From NCBI RefSeq assembly GCF_004114975.1, contig NZ_CP030051.1, positions 2,914,001 to 2,978,000 on the forward strand: a DNA stretch of 64,000 nt, read 5' to 3'. The notes beneath the pieces were generated by a model that was not told the DNA's origin, did not search any database, and was given only the letters and a program-made list of their open reading frames with translations. Below are positions 35,110 through 45,162 of the stretch, in pieces. Source of the stretch: Bradyrhizobium guangdongense (GTDB taxonomy: Bacteria; Pseudomonadota; Alphaproteobacteria; Rhizobiales; Xanthobacteraceae). The number at the start of each line of letters is the position of its first letter. Within the stretch, counting starts at the first letter, position 1. A program made the translations under genes and the position numbers.

Positions 35110-36123
35110 TTAAGCGGAGACGGCGTGGCGGAGTTCGCCATGGCGCTCGCGGAACAGCTTGTCCTCCCAGGCCAGCGCGTGCGCCGCGATGGTCTCGAGG
35201 TCCTCGTATTGCGGCTTCCAGTCGAGCAGACCGCGGATGCGGCTGGTGTCGGCGACCATGGTCATGATGTCGCCCGGCCGGCGCGGGGCGTATTGCACGG
35301 CGAAGCTGCGGCCCGACACCCGGCGCACGGCGTCGATGGTCTCAAGCACCGAATAGCCGCGGCCATAGCCGCAATTCAGCGTGGTCGAAGCGCCGCCGTT
35401 GCGCAGGTAAGCCAGCGCCGAGCGATGCGCCTGCGAGAGGTCCGTGACGTGAATGAAGTCGCGAATGCAGCTTCCGTCCGGGGTCGGATAGTCGGTGCCG
35501 AACACGTCGATCTTGGCGCGCTGGCCGGTCGCCGCTTCCACCGCGATCTTGAGCAGATGGGTGGCGCCGACGGTGGCAAGCCCGATGCGCGCCTGCGGAT
35601 CGGCCCCAGCGACGTTGAAATAGCGCAGGGTCACGTACTGCATGCCGTAGGCGGCGGCAACGTCGTGCAGCATGATTTCGGTCATCAGCTTGGATGAGCC
35701 GTAAGGAGAGAGCGGCCGTGTCGGCGCGTGCTCGGGCACCGGCACCTGGTCCGGATTGCCGTAGACGGCGGCGGTCGAGGAGAAGATGAAGCGGCTGATG
35801 CCGCGCTTCACCGCGACGTTGAGTAGGTTGCGCGCGGTCATGAAATTGTTGCGATAGTAGCCGAGCGGGTCGCGCATCGAATCCGGCACCACGACGGAGC
35901 CCGCGAAATGGATGATGCTCTCGATGTCGTGCTGAGCGATCACGCCCGCGAGCAAATTCTCATCGCCCGCATCGCCAATGAACAGCGGCACGCCCTCGGG
36001 CAGATAGGCGGAGAAGCCGGTGGAGAGATCGTCAATCACGACGACGTCCTCGCCGGCTTCCGCCAGCGCCAGGACCGTGTGACTTCCGATATAGCCGGCG
36101 CCGCCGGTGACTAGCACTGTCAT
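35110..36123 (-). CDS. galE: UDP-glucose 4-epimerase
   Basis: Interconverts UDP-glucose and UDP-galactose, supplying galactose for surface polysaccharide. The 337-residue extended SDR has VTGGAGYIGSHT at the N-terminus, the catalytic Ser in FSSTAAVYG, YGSSK as YxxxK, and the GalE-specific RDFIHVTDLSQAH. The ribosome site is GGGTGAGATC. It lies upstream of and divergent from lpcC at the start of the LPS region. Confidence 0.94.
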   Translation of the reverse strand: MTVLVTGGAGYIGSHTVLALAEAGEDVVVIDDLSTGFSAYLPEGVPLFIGDAGDENLLAGVIAQHDIESIIHFAGSVVVPDSMRDPLGYYRNNFMTARNLLNVAVKRGISRFIFSSTAAVYGNPDQVPVPEHAPTRPLSPYGSSKLMTEIMLHDVAAAYGMQYVTLRYFNVAGADPQARIGLATVGATHLLKIAVEAATGQRAKIDVFGTDYPTPDGSCIRDFIHVTDLSQAHRSALAYLRNGGASTTLNCGYGRGYSVLETIDAVRRVSGRSFAVQYAPRRPGDIMTMVADTSRIRGLLDWKPQYEDLETIAAHALAWEDKLFRERHGELRHAVSA

Positions 36124-36235
36124 GATCTCACCCGTCTTCGATCAACGCGGATGCTAGCGTCTGCGTGGTGAAGAGGGGGTATCGGCAGCCCTGAACTGGC
36201 CACTATGCTTAATGTTGCGTATAGGGGGACACTAA

Positions 36236-37285
36236 ATGGAGCGTGACGTGGCGAATTCCCCCGGCGATCTGCAAGTGATCGTGCCAAATCTGCACAGGCG
36301 CTATTCCGGGGTCACCGCGACCAACCGGATGGTGGCGCCGCGGCTGGCAAAGCTGTACCGCGCAGGCTGGTTCGGCTCGGACGCGCCGCAGGGGATCGCG
36401 CGGCTCGGCGCCACCGACGTCCTGAAGCTCTGGCGCCGCAAGCGGCCGCTGATCTGGCATGCGCGCCGCAACAACGAGATGATCGCAGGCGTCGTGCTGC
36501 GCGCATTCGGCTGGCCGTTGAAACTGGTGTTCACCTCGGCGGCGCAGCGGCATCACAGCTGGATCACGCGCTGGCTGATCCGGCGCATGGACGCGATCAT
36601 CGCGACATCGGACATCTCCGCATCATTCCTGAAAGTGAAAGCGACGGTGATTCCGCACGGCGTCGACACCGACGCCTATGCACCGCCGATCGATCGCGCA
36701 GCAGCCTTCGCCGAAAGCGGTCTGCCGGGCCGTTATGCGATCGGCTGTTTCGGCCGCGTGCGGGCGCAGAAGGGCACCGATGTGTTCGTCGACGCGATGT
36801 GCCGGCTGCTGCCACGCTATCCTGACTTCACGGCCGTGATCGTCGGCCAAGTCACGGCCGAACAGACGCCGTTTGCCAATGACCTGAAGAAACGCATCGA
36901 AGCTGCGGGTCTGCAATCGCGCATCGTCATCACCGGCGAGCTGCCGATCGAGCAGGTGCGGCGCTGGTATCAACGGCTGACGATCTACGCCTTCACCTCG
37001 CGCAACGAAGGTTTCGGCCTGACGCTGATCGAAGCGATGGCATCCGGCAGCGCGCTGGTTGCTGCACGCGCCGGCGCCGCCGAGCTCGTGGTCGAGGATG
37101 GCGTGAGCGGGGTGCTGGTCCCGGCTGGTGATGCCGATGCCTTGGCGACAGCACTCGAGCCACTGATGCGCGATGTCGCTGCCGCGACCGCGATGGGAGA
37201 GCGGGGACGGGCGCGGGTGCTGGACAGGTTCAGTCTCGATGCCGAAGCGGCGCGGATCGGCGAGGTCTATCGGCCGCTGTTCTAA
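36236..37285 (+). CDS. lpcC: LPS core mannosyltransferase LpcC (GT4)
   Basis: A 349-residue GT-B enzyme. IWHARRNNEMIAGVVLR, LKLVFTSAAQRHHSWITRWL and RMDAIIATSDISASFLKV are strongly reminiscent of rhizobial LpcC, which adds mannose to Kdo of the inner core using GDP-mannose. The donor-site motif is EGFGLTLIEAMASGSALVAAR. AGGGGGACA precedes the ATG. manC at 49.6 kb could supply GDP-mannose. Confidence 0.88.
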   Translation: MERDVANSPGDLQVIVPNLHRRYSGVTATNRMVAPRLAKLYRAGWFGSDAPQGIARLGATDVLKLWRRKRPLIWHARRNNEMIAGVVLRAFGWPLKLVFTSAAQRHHSWITRWLIRRMDAIIATSDISASFLKVKATVIPHGVDTDAYAPPIDRAAAFAESGLPGRYAIGCFGRVRAQKGTDVFVDAMCRLLPRYPDFTAVIVGQVTAEQTPFANDLKKRIEAAGLQSRIVITGELPIEQVRRWYQRLTIYAFTSRNEGFGLTLIEAMASGSALVAARAGAAELVVEDGVSGVLVPAGDADALATALEPLMRDVAAATAMGERGRARVLDRFSLDAEAARIGEVYRPLF

Positions 37286-37520
37286 ACGGCCGACGTTTCG
37301 GTGCCGCCGGCGAGAATCTCGAAAACAACCCCATGCACAGTAGGCGGGCCAGACAAATCAATGGCTTGCAAAGCCGGCGCGATGAATTTACGGATTTTAC
37401 GAAATCAATTTGACTCGTCGGGCAAAACACCGGTAGACTGATATTATCTCGAGAATTCGATGCGCCGCGTCGCTGGCGATTGAGCCCGGACTCAGCCGCG
37501 AGCGAACCTGCACGGCTCGA

Positions 37521-37829
37521 TTATGCCGGTGTCTCTCGGTTCGGCTTCTTCCTGGCTTTCTGGCGCAGGAAGCTGACTTCGAGCTCGTCGCCATTCACGC
37601 GATCGAGCTGGCACCGCCGATAGGCGAGGCCGGTCGAGGAAAGCAGCAGAAAGAACTCCGTCAGTGTGAGCCCCTCGATCGAGCTCTCGACGCGAAGCGT
37701 GGCGGCGTTTTCGGAGACGTCTTTGACGAAACAGGGCCGGCGCCAGGTGCCGTCGATCGCCATCATCTGCGCCGGCAGCGGGCGTTCGAAGGCGACTCGC
37801 TGGCTCTCGCGTTCCTTCTCTTTTGGCAC
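37521..37829 (-). CDS. Degenerate PilZ-domain protein
   Basis: About 102 residues from a GTG start: ESQRVAFERPLPAQMMAIDGTWRRPCFVKDVSENAATLRVES and beyond follow the PilZ layout. However, the first arginine motif is RxxxxR instead of RxxxR, and the D/NxSxxG motif reads DVSENAA, with Ala for Gly, so c-di-GMP binding is doubtful. The GTG sits 2 bases after the stop of a 59-residue ORF, suggesting translational coupling. Longer open frames here on the minus strand read through that ORF and are unlikely. Confidence 0.65.
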   Translation of the reverse strand: MPKEKERESQRVAFERPLPAQMMAIDGTWRRPCFVKDVSENAATLRVESSIEGLTLTEFFLLLSSTGLAYRRCQLDRVNGDELEVSFLRQKARKKPNRETPA

Positions 37830-37831
37830 GT

Positions 37832-38011
37832 CTAGCGGGACGTCTGCGGCTGAAGACGCGCACCTGGTCCTGTCGGAGCGTAAGGCGGTGGGCGAAGCCT
37901 GCGCTCGTAGCTGTCGGCAAGCTCGAGCAGGCGCTTTCTGGTGAATGGATCCGCCTTGGTGGCGAGCTCGCGGATATGCTCGGCGCGTCCCCTGATGAAG
38001 TCTTCGTCCAT
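37832..38011 (-). CDS. 59-residue small protein upstream of the PilZ gene
   Basis: Reads MDEDFIRGRAEHIRELATKA, DPFTRKRLLELADSYERRL, then a proline-rich tail ending PQTSR. The first 40 residues are amphipathic helix and look like a recurrent small-protein type of Bradyrhizobium relatives; function unknown. GGGGGACAGCC precedes the ATG. Its stop lies 2 bases before the PilZ start. Confidence 0.65.
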   Translation of the reverse strand: MDEDFIRGRAEHIRELATKADPFTRKRLLELADSYERRLRPPPYAPTGPGARLQPQTSR

Positions 38012-38154
38012 GGCTGTCCCCCGGAGAACTTGAGAGGATGCCTGGTCTTCCCGAGGGTGTAAGCAACATATGTTAGCCGAGCCATGCGCGCGGCCACGTG
38101 AAGGGATCTGTTTCGTCTCCTACGACGCCGGGAACCACATTGAATCGCCTTGGA

Positions 38155-39231
38155 TCATTGCGCTGCTTCCCCGAGCACCCGCTGCGCGATCGCCACGACC
38201 TCGTCCGCCGCGATGTCCCGCATGCAGCGATGATCGTTCATCTTGCAGATCGTGCTCTGGCAGGGCTGGCACGACAGCACGCTCTTGTTCTGCACGATGG
38301 TCGCGGCAAGGCCGTTGAGGGGCGCCCAGAGGTAGGGGCTGGTGGGACCGAAGATGCCCATGGTGGGCGTGCCCAAGGCGGCTGCGATGTGCATCAGGCC
38401 TGAATCGTTGGAGATGGCGACGCCGGCCGCGGCCATAGCCAGCACGCCGTTGCGCAGGTCGTTGCCGGTGAGGTCGCGGACCTCTGGGCCGCCAGCGGTC
38501 CCGGGGCCGCCAGCGGCGACGATCTTCTGGGCGAGACCCTTTTCAGCGGGGCCGCCGACGACCCAGACGTCGAGGCCGCATTCGACCAGCAGGCGAGCGG
38601 CCTCGGGATAATAGGTCCAGCGCTTGGAGACGCCGACCGATCCGGGGGCGAGTGCGACGGCGGGGCGGGTACTGAGGCCATGGGCTTCGCGCCAGCGGGC
38701 GATCTCCTCGGTGGGAACGCGCAATTGCGGTACCGGCCATTCCGCCGGCAGGGGGGCGCCATCGGGCTGGGCCAGGGCGGCGTTCTTGTCGATGAAGCGG
38801 GGCAGCTTCTTCTCGCCCCAGCGCCAGCGATTGAGCAGGCCAAACCGGAACTCGCCCACGAAGCCGACCCTTTCAGGGATGCCGGCCAGCGCGGGCGCGA
38901 TGGCCGCCTTCCAGGTCCGCGGCAGCACCAGGGCGGTGCCGTAGTTCCGCTCCCGTAAAAGCTTCGCCAAGCCGAGTTGGCGGGCGACGGCGAGACGGCC
39001 GCGGGGCAGGTCCCAGACAAGCCCCTTCCGCACGCCGGGCATGTAATCGACCAGCGGGGCGCAAAGCGATGTGGTCAGGAGGTCGACCGGCCGATTCGGC
39101 CAGCGCTCCTTCAGAACCCGCACGACAGTGTGATTCCGGACGAAATCGCCGATCCACATGTAGGGAACGATCAGGATCGGGCGGGTGTCGCTCCGGTCTG
39201 CATCTTCACTAAGTTGCGAATCTTGATTCAT
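38155..39231 (-). CDS. waaF: ADP-heptose:LPS heptosyltransferase II (GT9)
   Basis: A 358-residue GT9 enzyme that adds heptose to the LPS inner core. ILIVPYMWIGDFVRNHTVVRVL, VALAPGSVGVSKRWTYY and the donor-site AISNDSGLMHIAAALGTPTMGIFGPTSPYLWAPL are family signatures, as is the C-terminal cysteine cluster LSCQPCQSTICKMNDHRCM. It is divergent from hldD, which makes the ADP-heptose donor. Confidence 0.93.
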   Translation of the reverse strand: MNQDSQLSEDADRSDTRPILIVPYMWIGDFVRNHTVVRVLKERWPNRPVDLLTTSLCAPLVDYMPGVRKGLVWDLPRGRLAVARQLGLAKLLRERNYGTALVLPRTWKAAIAPALAGIPERVGFVGEFRFGLLNRWRWGEKKLPRFIDKNAALAQPDGAPLPAEWPVPQLRVPTEEIARWREAHGLSTRPAVALAPGSVGVSKRWTYYPEAARLLVECGLDVWVVGGPAEKGLAQKIVAAGGPGTAGGPEVRDLTGNDLRNGVLAMAAAGVAISNDSGLMHIAAALGTPTMGIFGPTSPYLWAPLNGLAATIVQNKSVLSCQPCQSTICKMNDHRCMRDIAADEVVAIAQRVLGEAAQ

Positions 39232-39390
39232 TCGTTAATAAGGCCGAAGGCGTGCTGAATGATGGCGTCCGGTTAGCCGCTCCGGGCCGGCAGGTAAAGC
39301 GGATGGAGGGCCCATTCCAAAACCGCTTACACTTTGGCGGATCATGCGCTACGGCAGGACCGGGCCGCAAATATCGGGCAGGGTATTGGA

Positions 39391-40371
39391 ATGTTGCTGG
39401 TGACCGGCGGAGCCGGTTTTATCGGGTCGAATGTCGTGGCCGCGTTGAACGATGCCGGTCGCAGCGACGTCGTGGTCAGTGATTTGCTCGGCAATGACGG
39501 CAAGTGGCGGAATCTCGCCAAGCGCCAGCTTGTGGATATCGTCCCGCCGGCCGAGCTGCTCGATTGGCTGAAGGGCCGCAAGCTGGACGCCGTGATCCAT
39601 CTCGGGGCGATTTCGGCGACCACCGCCACCGACGGTGACCACGTGTTCGAAACCAATTTTCGCATGTCGATGCGACTGCTCGACTGGTGCACGGCGGGCG
39701 CGGTGCCGTTCATTTACGCCTCCTCCGCGGCGACCTATGGCGACGGCGAGACAGGTTTTGACGACGACGCTTCGGTCTCCGCATTGAAGAAGCTGCGGCC
39801 GATGAATCTCTACGGCTGGAGCAAGCACATGTTCGACCTCGCGGTCGCCGGGCGCGTCGCGAATGGCGATCCGCTGCCGCCGCAACATGTGGGCTTGAAA
39901 TTCTTCAACGTGTTCGGGCCCAACGAGTACCACAAGGGCTCGATGATGAGCGTGTTGGCGCGCCGCTTCGACGACGTCAAGGCGGGCCGCGTCGTGCAGC
40001 TGTTCAAGTCGCACCGCGAGGGCATCGCCGACGGCGATCAGCGCCGCGACTTCATCTATGTCGACGACGTCGTGCGCGTGATCATGTGGCTGCTGGCAAC
40101 GCCCGCGGTGTCTGGACTGTTCAATGTCGGCACCGGAAAGGCGCGCAGCTTCAAGGACCTGATGCTGGCCGCCTACGCCGCGCTCGATAGCAGGCCCAAC
40201 ATCGAATATGTCGACATGCCCGAGCAGATCCGCGGCGCCTATCAGTATTTCACCCAGAGCAAGGTCGATCGTCTCCACCGCGCCGGCTATAACGGCGGCT
40301 TCACGACGCTCGAGGACGCGGTGAAGGCCTATGTCGGGGATTACCTCGACCGGCCCGACCGCTTCCGCTGA
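39391..40371 (+). CDS. hldD: ADP-L-glycero-D-manno-heptose 6-epimerase
   Basis: Final step of ADP-heptose synthesis. The 326-residue extended SDR starts [16 protein letters not shown], has [13 protein letters not shown] with the catalytic Ser/Thr region, [10 protein letters not shown] as YxxxK, and the HldD-specific [16 protein letters not shown] and [21 protein letters not shown]. The in-frame extension upstream lacks the Rossmann start, so the internal ATG is chosen. hldE follows 11 bases later. Confidence 0.95.
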   Translation: MLLVTGGAGFIGSNVVAALNDAGRSDVVVSDLLGNDGKWRNLAKRQLVDIVPPAELLDWLKGRKLDAVIHLGAISATTATDGDHVFETNFRMSMRLLDWCTAGAVPFIYASSAATYGDGETGFDDDASVSALKKLRPMNLYGWSKHMFDLAVAGRVANGDPLPPQHVGLKFFNVFGPNEYHKGSMMSVLARRFDDVKAGRVVQLFKSHREGIADGDQRRDFIYVDDVVRVIMWLLATPAVSGLFNVGTGKARSFKDLMLAAYAALDSRPNIEYVDMPEQIRGAYQYFTQSKVDRLHRAGYNGGFTTLEDAVKAYVGDYLDRPDRFR

Positions 40372-40382
40372 GGCCTTTGATC

Positions 40383-41867
40383 ATGCCGACGCCCATTCTC
40401 GATTTCGACGCCCTTGCGCAAACGATCTCCGGCCGCACGGTGCTGTGCATCGGCGACATCATGCTGGACGAGTTCGTCTATGGCGAGGTGTCGCGGATTT
40501 CGCCGGAAGCGCCGACGCCAGTCATCGCGGCGCAGCGCAGCGAGCTCCACATCGGCGGCGCCGGCAACGTCGCGCGCAATGTCGCCTCGCTCGGCGCGCG
40601 CTGCATCTTCGTCGGTCTCGTCGGCGAGGACGATGCGGGTGCGCGGCTCAAGGCCGCGCTGGCGGACCATGCCGGCATCGAGAGCGTGCTGGTATGCGAT
40701 CCCTCACGTCCCACCACGCGAAAGGTTCGCTTCGTATCCGAGCATTTCTCCACGCATATGCTGCGCGCGGATTGGGAGCAGGCACAGCCCGCGTCCGAAG
40801 AGGTCGAGACCAAGCTGATCGAGGCGATCTTGCCGCAGATCGCGCGCGCCGATGTCGTGCTGCTGTCCGATTACGCCAAAGGCGTGCTGACCGCGCGCGT
40901 GATCCGCCACACCATCGATGCGGCGCGACAGGCGGGCAAGACTGTGATCGTCGATCCCAAGAGCCTGAACTGGGCGATCTATCGCGGCGCCACACTGCTC
41001 ACGCCCAACCGCAAGGAATTCGCAGAAGCCACCCGCAGCCGCGCCGACACGCCGCAAAGCATTGTCGATGCAAGCGAGGACGTGATGCGGCTCGCCGATT
41101 GCGAGGCGATCCTGGTCACGCAGGGCGAGCACGGCATGACGCTGGTGCCGCGCAAGGGCGAGGCGGTTCACGTGCCTGCTTTCCCGGTGAAGGTGCGCGA
41201 CGTCTCCGGCGCCGGTGATACCGTCGCGGCGTCGCTCGCGGTCTCGCTCGCCGCCGGTGCGGATTGGGATACGGCCCTGCGCATGGCGAGTGCGGCGGCC
41301 GCCGTCGCCGTCGGCAAGCAGGGCACCGCGAGCGTGAGCGCAGCCGAGCTGCGGCGCAAGATCCTGCCGCATGCCACGCTCGCGGCCGAGGAGAAGGTCG
41401 TGAGCGCGCCCGGTGCGCTGGAGGATAGGCTTGCCGAGTGGAAGCGGGAGGGCTTGCGCGTAGGCTTCACCAACGGCTGTTTCGACATTCTGCATCCCGG
41501 CCACGTCAAGGTGCTGACCGCGGCGCGCGCTGCCTGCGATCGCCTGATCGTTGGTTTGAACAGCGATGCCTCGGTGCGCCGGTTGAAGGGCGCGGATCGT
41601 CCGGTCCAGGACGAGCGCGCGCGCGCCGAAGTGCTGGCCGCGCTCGAAGCCGTCGATCTCGTCGTCATCTTCGAGCAGGACACGCCGATCGACCTGATCA
41701 CGCGGATCACGCCGAGCGTGCTGGTGAAGGGCGGCGACTACACCCGCGAGCAGGTGGTCGGCTACGACGTCGTCGAAGCCGCGGGCGGAACCGTCGTGCT
41801 GGTCGACATTTTGCAAGGTTTCAGCACGACGGCGCTGGTCCATCGCGCGCGGGGAGGGGGCAAGTGA
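40383..41867 (+). CDS. hldE: Bifunctional heptose-7-phosphate kinase / heptose-1-phosphate adenylyltransferase
   Basis: A 494-residue fusion. Residues about 1-330 are a PfkB-type kinase ([26 protein letters not shown], and [14 protein letters not shown] with the catalytic Asp). Residues about 350-494 are a nucleotidyltransferase with [17 protein letters not shown]. Together with hldD it makes ADP-L-glycero-D-manno-heptose. The stop overlaps the waaL start as GTGA. Confidence 0.96.
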   Translation: MPTPILDFDALAQTISGRTVLCIGDIMLDEFVYGEVSRISPEAPTPVIAAQRSELHIGGAGNVARNVASLGARCIFVGLVGEDDAGARLKAALADHAGIESVLVCDPSRPTTRKVRFVSEHFSTHMLRADWEQAQPASEEVETKLIEAILPQIARADVVLLSDYAKGVLTARVIRHTIDAARQAGKTVIVDPKSLNWAIYRGATLLTPNRKEFAEATRSRADTPQSIVDASEDVMRLADCEAILVTQGEHGMTLVPRKGEAVHVPAFPVKVRDVSGAGDTVAASLAVSLAAGADWDTALRMASAAAAVAVGKQGTASVSAAELRRKILPHATLAAEEKVVSAPGALEDRLAEWKREGLRVGFTNGCFDILHPGHVKVLTAARAACDRLIVGLNSDASVRRLKGADRPVQDERARAEVLAALEAVDLVVIFEQDTPIDLITRITPSVLVKGGDYTREQVVGYDVVEAAGGTVVLVDILQGFSTTALVHRARGGGK

Positions 41868-43162
41868 CGGACCAGGTGACGGCGCTGGAGCGACAAACGA
41901 CCGCCCACATGCTGTGGCGGCGTTTCCGCAGCCCGGCGGCGTGGAGCGAGACGGCGGACCTGTTCGCGATTCTCACCGTGGTCTCGCTGCCTTGGTCGAC
42001 TTCGCTCACGGCGATCTTCAACGCCGCGTTCCTGGTCTGCATGGTGCCGTTCCTCGATCTCAGGGCCTTCCTGCAATCGCTGATGCGTCCGATCTGCGCA
42101 GCACCGATCGCACTGTTCCTGCTCGCGCTGGTGGGAACGCTGTGGTCGGATGCAGCCTGGGGCACGCGCCTCTATGCCGTTGGCCCGACGGTCAAGCTGC
42201 TCGTGCTGCCCATGCTGTTGTACCATTTCGAGCGCTCGACGCGCGGGCACTGGATCTTCATCGCCTTCCTCGTGTCCTGCGCGTTGCTGTCGATCATGTC
42301 GTGGCTCGTGGCGTTCTATCCGCAGCTGTCGCTGAAGCCTTACGATCCGCTCGAACGCGGCATCTTCGTCAAGAACTACATCGACCAGAGCCAGGAATTC
42401 ACGCTGTGTGCGGTCGCGCTCGCCTATCCGGTGATGATGCTGCTACGCGAGAAGCGCTACTGGCTTGCCGGGCTGCTGGGCGCACTGGCGCTGAGCTTCC
42501 TGGTCAACATGGCGTTCGTGGTGGTGTCGCGCACCGCGCTGGTGACCGTCCCGATCATGCTGGGCGTGTTCGCGCTGCTTCATTTGAGGTGGCGCAGCAT
42601 CGCGATGATCTCCGCCGCATTGATCGCCTGCGCCGCAATCGCCTGGCAGGCCTCGCCGCAACTGCGCAAAACGGCCGATACATTTTCGCGGGACTACCGC
42701 TTGTACCGAGAAGAGAAATTGCCGACGTCCATGGGCGAGCGCCTGGAATATTGGCGCTATGCCGCCCAGTTCTTCGTACAGGCTCCGCTGGTGGGGCACG
42801 GCACCGGTTCCACGCAGGGACTGTACGAGAGAGCCGCGAAGGAGCCCTCATGGATTCCACGCGTCAGGGTCTTTCCGAATCCGCATAACCAGACGTTGCA
42901 CGTCGCCATCCAGTGGGGCGTGATCGGCATCGGGGTTCTCTACGCGATCTGGTTGTTTCATTTTCAGCTGTTTCGCGGCGACGGGTTTGCCAAGTGGATC
43001 GGCCTTCTCGTCGTGGTGCAGAATGTCTTCACCTCGCTGTTCAACTCGCATTTGTTCGACTTCCACGAGGGCTGGATGTACGTCATTGGCGTCGGGGTCG
43101 CCGGCGGCATGGTGATCCGGATGCAACGGGAGACGGCGAAGGTGGTGGAAGTCGGTTCCTGA
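41864..43162 (+). CDS. O-antigen ligase/polymerase family protein (WaaL-like)
   Basis: A 432-residue membrane protein with about ten helices and a large periplasmic loop carrying [14 protein letters not shown] and [16 protein letters not shown], the Wzy_C/O-antigen ligase layout. GGGGAGGGGG precedes the GTG start, which overlaps the hldE stop by 4 bases. Ligases join O-antigen from undecaprenyl diphosphate to the lipid A-core; polymerases of the same fold cannot be excluded, though the operon with core genes favours WaaL. Confidence 0.87.
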   Translation: MTDQVTALERQTTAHMLWRRFRSPAAWSETADLFAILTVVSLPWSTSLTAIFNAAFLVCMVPFLDLRAFLQSLMRPICAAPIALFLLALVGTLWSDAAWGTRLYAVGPTVKLLVLPMLLYHFERSTRGHWIFIAFLVSCALLSIMSWLVAFYPQLSLKPYDPLERGIFVKNYIDQSQEFTLCAVALAYPVMMLLREKRYWLAGLLGALALSFLVNMAFVVVSRTALVTVPIMLGVFALLHLRWRSIAMISAALIACAAIAWQASPQLRKTADTFSRDYRLYREEKLPTSMGERLEYWRYAAQFFVQAPLVGHGTGSTQGLYERAAKEPSWIPRVRVFPNPHNQTLHVAIQWGVIGIGVLYAIWLFHFQLFRGDGFAKWIGLLVVVQNVFTSLFNSHLFDFHEGWMYVIGVGVAGGMVIRMQRETAKVVEVGS

Positions 43163-43192
43163 GCGGTCGCGCGGCTGGCAACTCCGGTCGAT

Positions 43193-45160
43193 ATGGGCTA
43201 TCAGCGCGGTCAGGTTGTACCAATTGGGATATTCATCGGTCGGCGGATGACGCGTCTTTCGCATCTCACTTTGCGCAATTTCATGATCGCGCTCCACGAC
43301 TTGCTGGCGACGATGGCGGCGCTTTTTGCCGCATTCTATCTGCGCTTCGAGGGCGGCGAGGGCTTCTATGATCGCCTGCCGCTGTTGTTCCGCATCCTGC
43401 CCTACTTCCTCGCCTTCAGCGTCGTGGTGTTCTTCATCTTCAACCTGACCACGACGAAATGGCGCTTCATCTCGTTGCCCGACGCGATGAACATCGTCCG
43501 CGTCGCGACCGTGCTGACGGTCGCGCTGCTGGCGCTCGACTACATCTTCGTCTCCCCCAATGTCCGCGGTGCCTTCTTCCTCGGCAAGGTGACGATCGTC
43601 CTCTACTGGTTCCTCGAGATCTTCGCTCTCAGCGCCTTGCGCATGGCCTATCGCTACTTCCGCTATACCCGGGTGCGACGCCATGCGCGCAACGAGGATG
43701 CCGCCCCGACGCTGCTGATCGGCCGGGCCGCGGATGCCGAGGTCTTGTTGCGCGGCATCGAGAGCGGCGCGATCAAGCGGATCTGGCCGGTCGGCGTGCT
43801 GTCGCCGTCGAGCTCCGACCGCGGCCAGCTGATCCGGAACCTGCCGGTGCTGGGCGGCATCGACGACATCGAGGACGTCGTCGCCGACTTCACCAAGCGG
43901 GGCAAGGCGATCGCGCGCGTCGTGATGACGCCCTCCGCGTTCGAGCCGGAGGCTCATCCGGAATCGATCCTGATGCGGGCACGCAAATTGGGTGTGATCG
44001 TCAACCGCATGCCCTCGCTCGAGAGCGGCGACGCGCCGAGATTGACGGCGGTTGCCGTCGAGGATCTGCTGCTGCGGCCGAGCGAAAAGATCGACTATGC
44101 GCGGCTCGAGGCCCTGATCAAGGGCAAGGCGGTGATCGTCACCGGCGGCGGCGGTTCGATCGGCTCGGAGATCTGCGAGCGTGTCGTCGCCTTCGGCGCA
44201 GCGCGCCTCCTGATCCTGGAGAATTCCGAGCCGGCGCTCTACGCCGTCACCGAAGCGCTCGCCGCGCACGGCACGGGAGCCGCGATCGAAGGGCGGATCG
44301 CCGACATCCGCGACCGCGAGCGCGTAATGCGGCTGATGGCCGAGTTCAAGCCTGACATCGTGTTCCACGCGGCTGCTCTCAAGCACGTGCCCATCCTCGA
44401 GCGCGACTGGAGCGAGGGCGTCAAGACCAATATCTTCGGCTCGATCAACGTGGCCGACGCCGCGCTCGCCGCCGGCGCCGAAGCCATGGTGATGATCTCG
44501 ACCGACAAGGCGATCGAGCCGGTGTCGATGCTGGGCCTGACCAAGCGTTTCGCCGAGATGTACTGCCAGGCGCTCGATCATGAACTCGCGACGGGCGGCA
44601 GCAGTGCGAAGCCGCCCATGCGGCTGATCTCGGTCCGATTCGGCAATGTGCTGGCCTCGAACGGCTCGGTGGTGCCGAAGTTCAAGGCCCAGATCGAAGC
44701 CGGCGGCCCGGTGACGGTGACGCATCCCGACATGGTCCGCTACTTCATGACCATCCGCGAGGCCTGCGACCTCGTGATCACGGCGGCCACGCACGCGCTC
44801 GGCACACAACGTCCCGACGTCTCGGTCTACGTGCTCAACATGGGCCAGCCGGTGAAGATCGTCGATCTCGCCGAGCGCATGATCCGTCTCTCCGGCCTGC
44901 AGCCCGGCTACGACATCGAGATCGTGTTCACGGGGATGCGGGCGGGCGAGCGCCTGCATGAGATCCTGTTCGCCTCCGAAGAGCCGACCCGCGAGATCGG
45001 CGTTGCCGGCATCATGGCCGCGCAGCCGAACGAGCCGCCGATGCAGACCCTGCGCAAATGGATCGCCGCGCTCGACCAGGCGATCGCGCGCGACGATCGC
45101 GCGACCATCAGGACCATCCTGAAGGATGCGGTCCCCGAATTCGGGTCGACCGCGGCCTGA
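43193..45160 (+). CDS. Membrane nucleotide-sugar 4,6-dehydratase (CapD/WbpM type)
   Basis: A 655-residue protein: four N-terminal helices (residues about 25-150), a CoA-binding-like domain, then an SDR dehydratase from AVIVTGGGGSIGSEICERV (near residue 310). STDKAIEPVSMLGLTKRFAEM replaces the normal YxxxK with MxxxK, as in WbpM. It is expected to turn UDP-GlcNAc into the 4-keto-6-deoxy form, a precursor of QuiNAc or FucNAc. Rhizobial WreV is of this type. An ATG at 43247 would trim 18 residues. It abuts the following GT4 gene by 2 bases. Confidence 0.88.
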   Translation: MGYQRGQVVPIGIFIGRRMTRLSHLTLRNFMIALHDLLATMAALFAAFYLRFEGGEGFYDRLPLLFRILPYFLAFSVVVFFIFNLTTTKWRFISLPDAMNIVRVATVLTVALLALDYIFVSPNVRGAFFLGKVTIVLYWFLEIFALSALRMAYRYFRYTRVRRHARNEDAAPTLLIGRAADAEVLLRGIESGAIKRIWPVGVLSPSSSDRGQLIRNLPVLGGIDDIEDVVADFTKRGKAIARVVMTPSAFEPEAHPESILMRARKLGVIVNRMPSLESGDAPRLTAVAVEDLLLRPSEKIDYARLEALIKGKAVIVTGGGGSIGSEICERVVAFGAARLLILENSEPALYAVTEALAAHGTGAAIEGRIADIRDRERVMRLMAEFKPDIVFHAAALKHVPILERDWSEGVKTNIFGSINVADAALAAGAEAMVMISTDKAIEPVSMLGLTKRFAEMYCQALDHELATGGSSAKPPMRLISVRFGNVLASNGSVVPKFKAQIEAGGPVTVTHPDMVRYFMTIREACDLVITAATHALGTQRPDVSVYVLNMGQPVKIVDLAERMIRLSGLQPGYDIEIVFTGMRAGERLHEILFASEEPTREIGVAGIMAAQPNEPPMQTLRKWIAALDQAIARDDRATIRTILKDAVPEFGSTAA

Positions 45161-45162
45161 CC

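Noticed and set aside
37286..37520. Small gene or regulatory RNA in the A/T-rich gap after lpcC
   Set aside because: Short frames only, without ribosome sites; the A/T-rich stretch around 37380-37450 shows no clear hairpin or promoter pair.
42848..44959. 703-codon open frame on the minus strand across waaL and the dehydratase gene
   Set aside because: It is antisense to two genes with clear family motifs, its translation is rich in His, Asp, Arg and Gln as expected of a high-GC shadow frame, and it has no domain.
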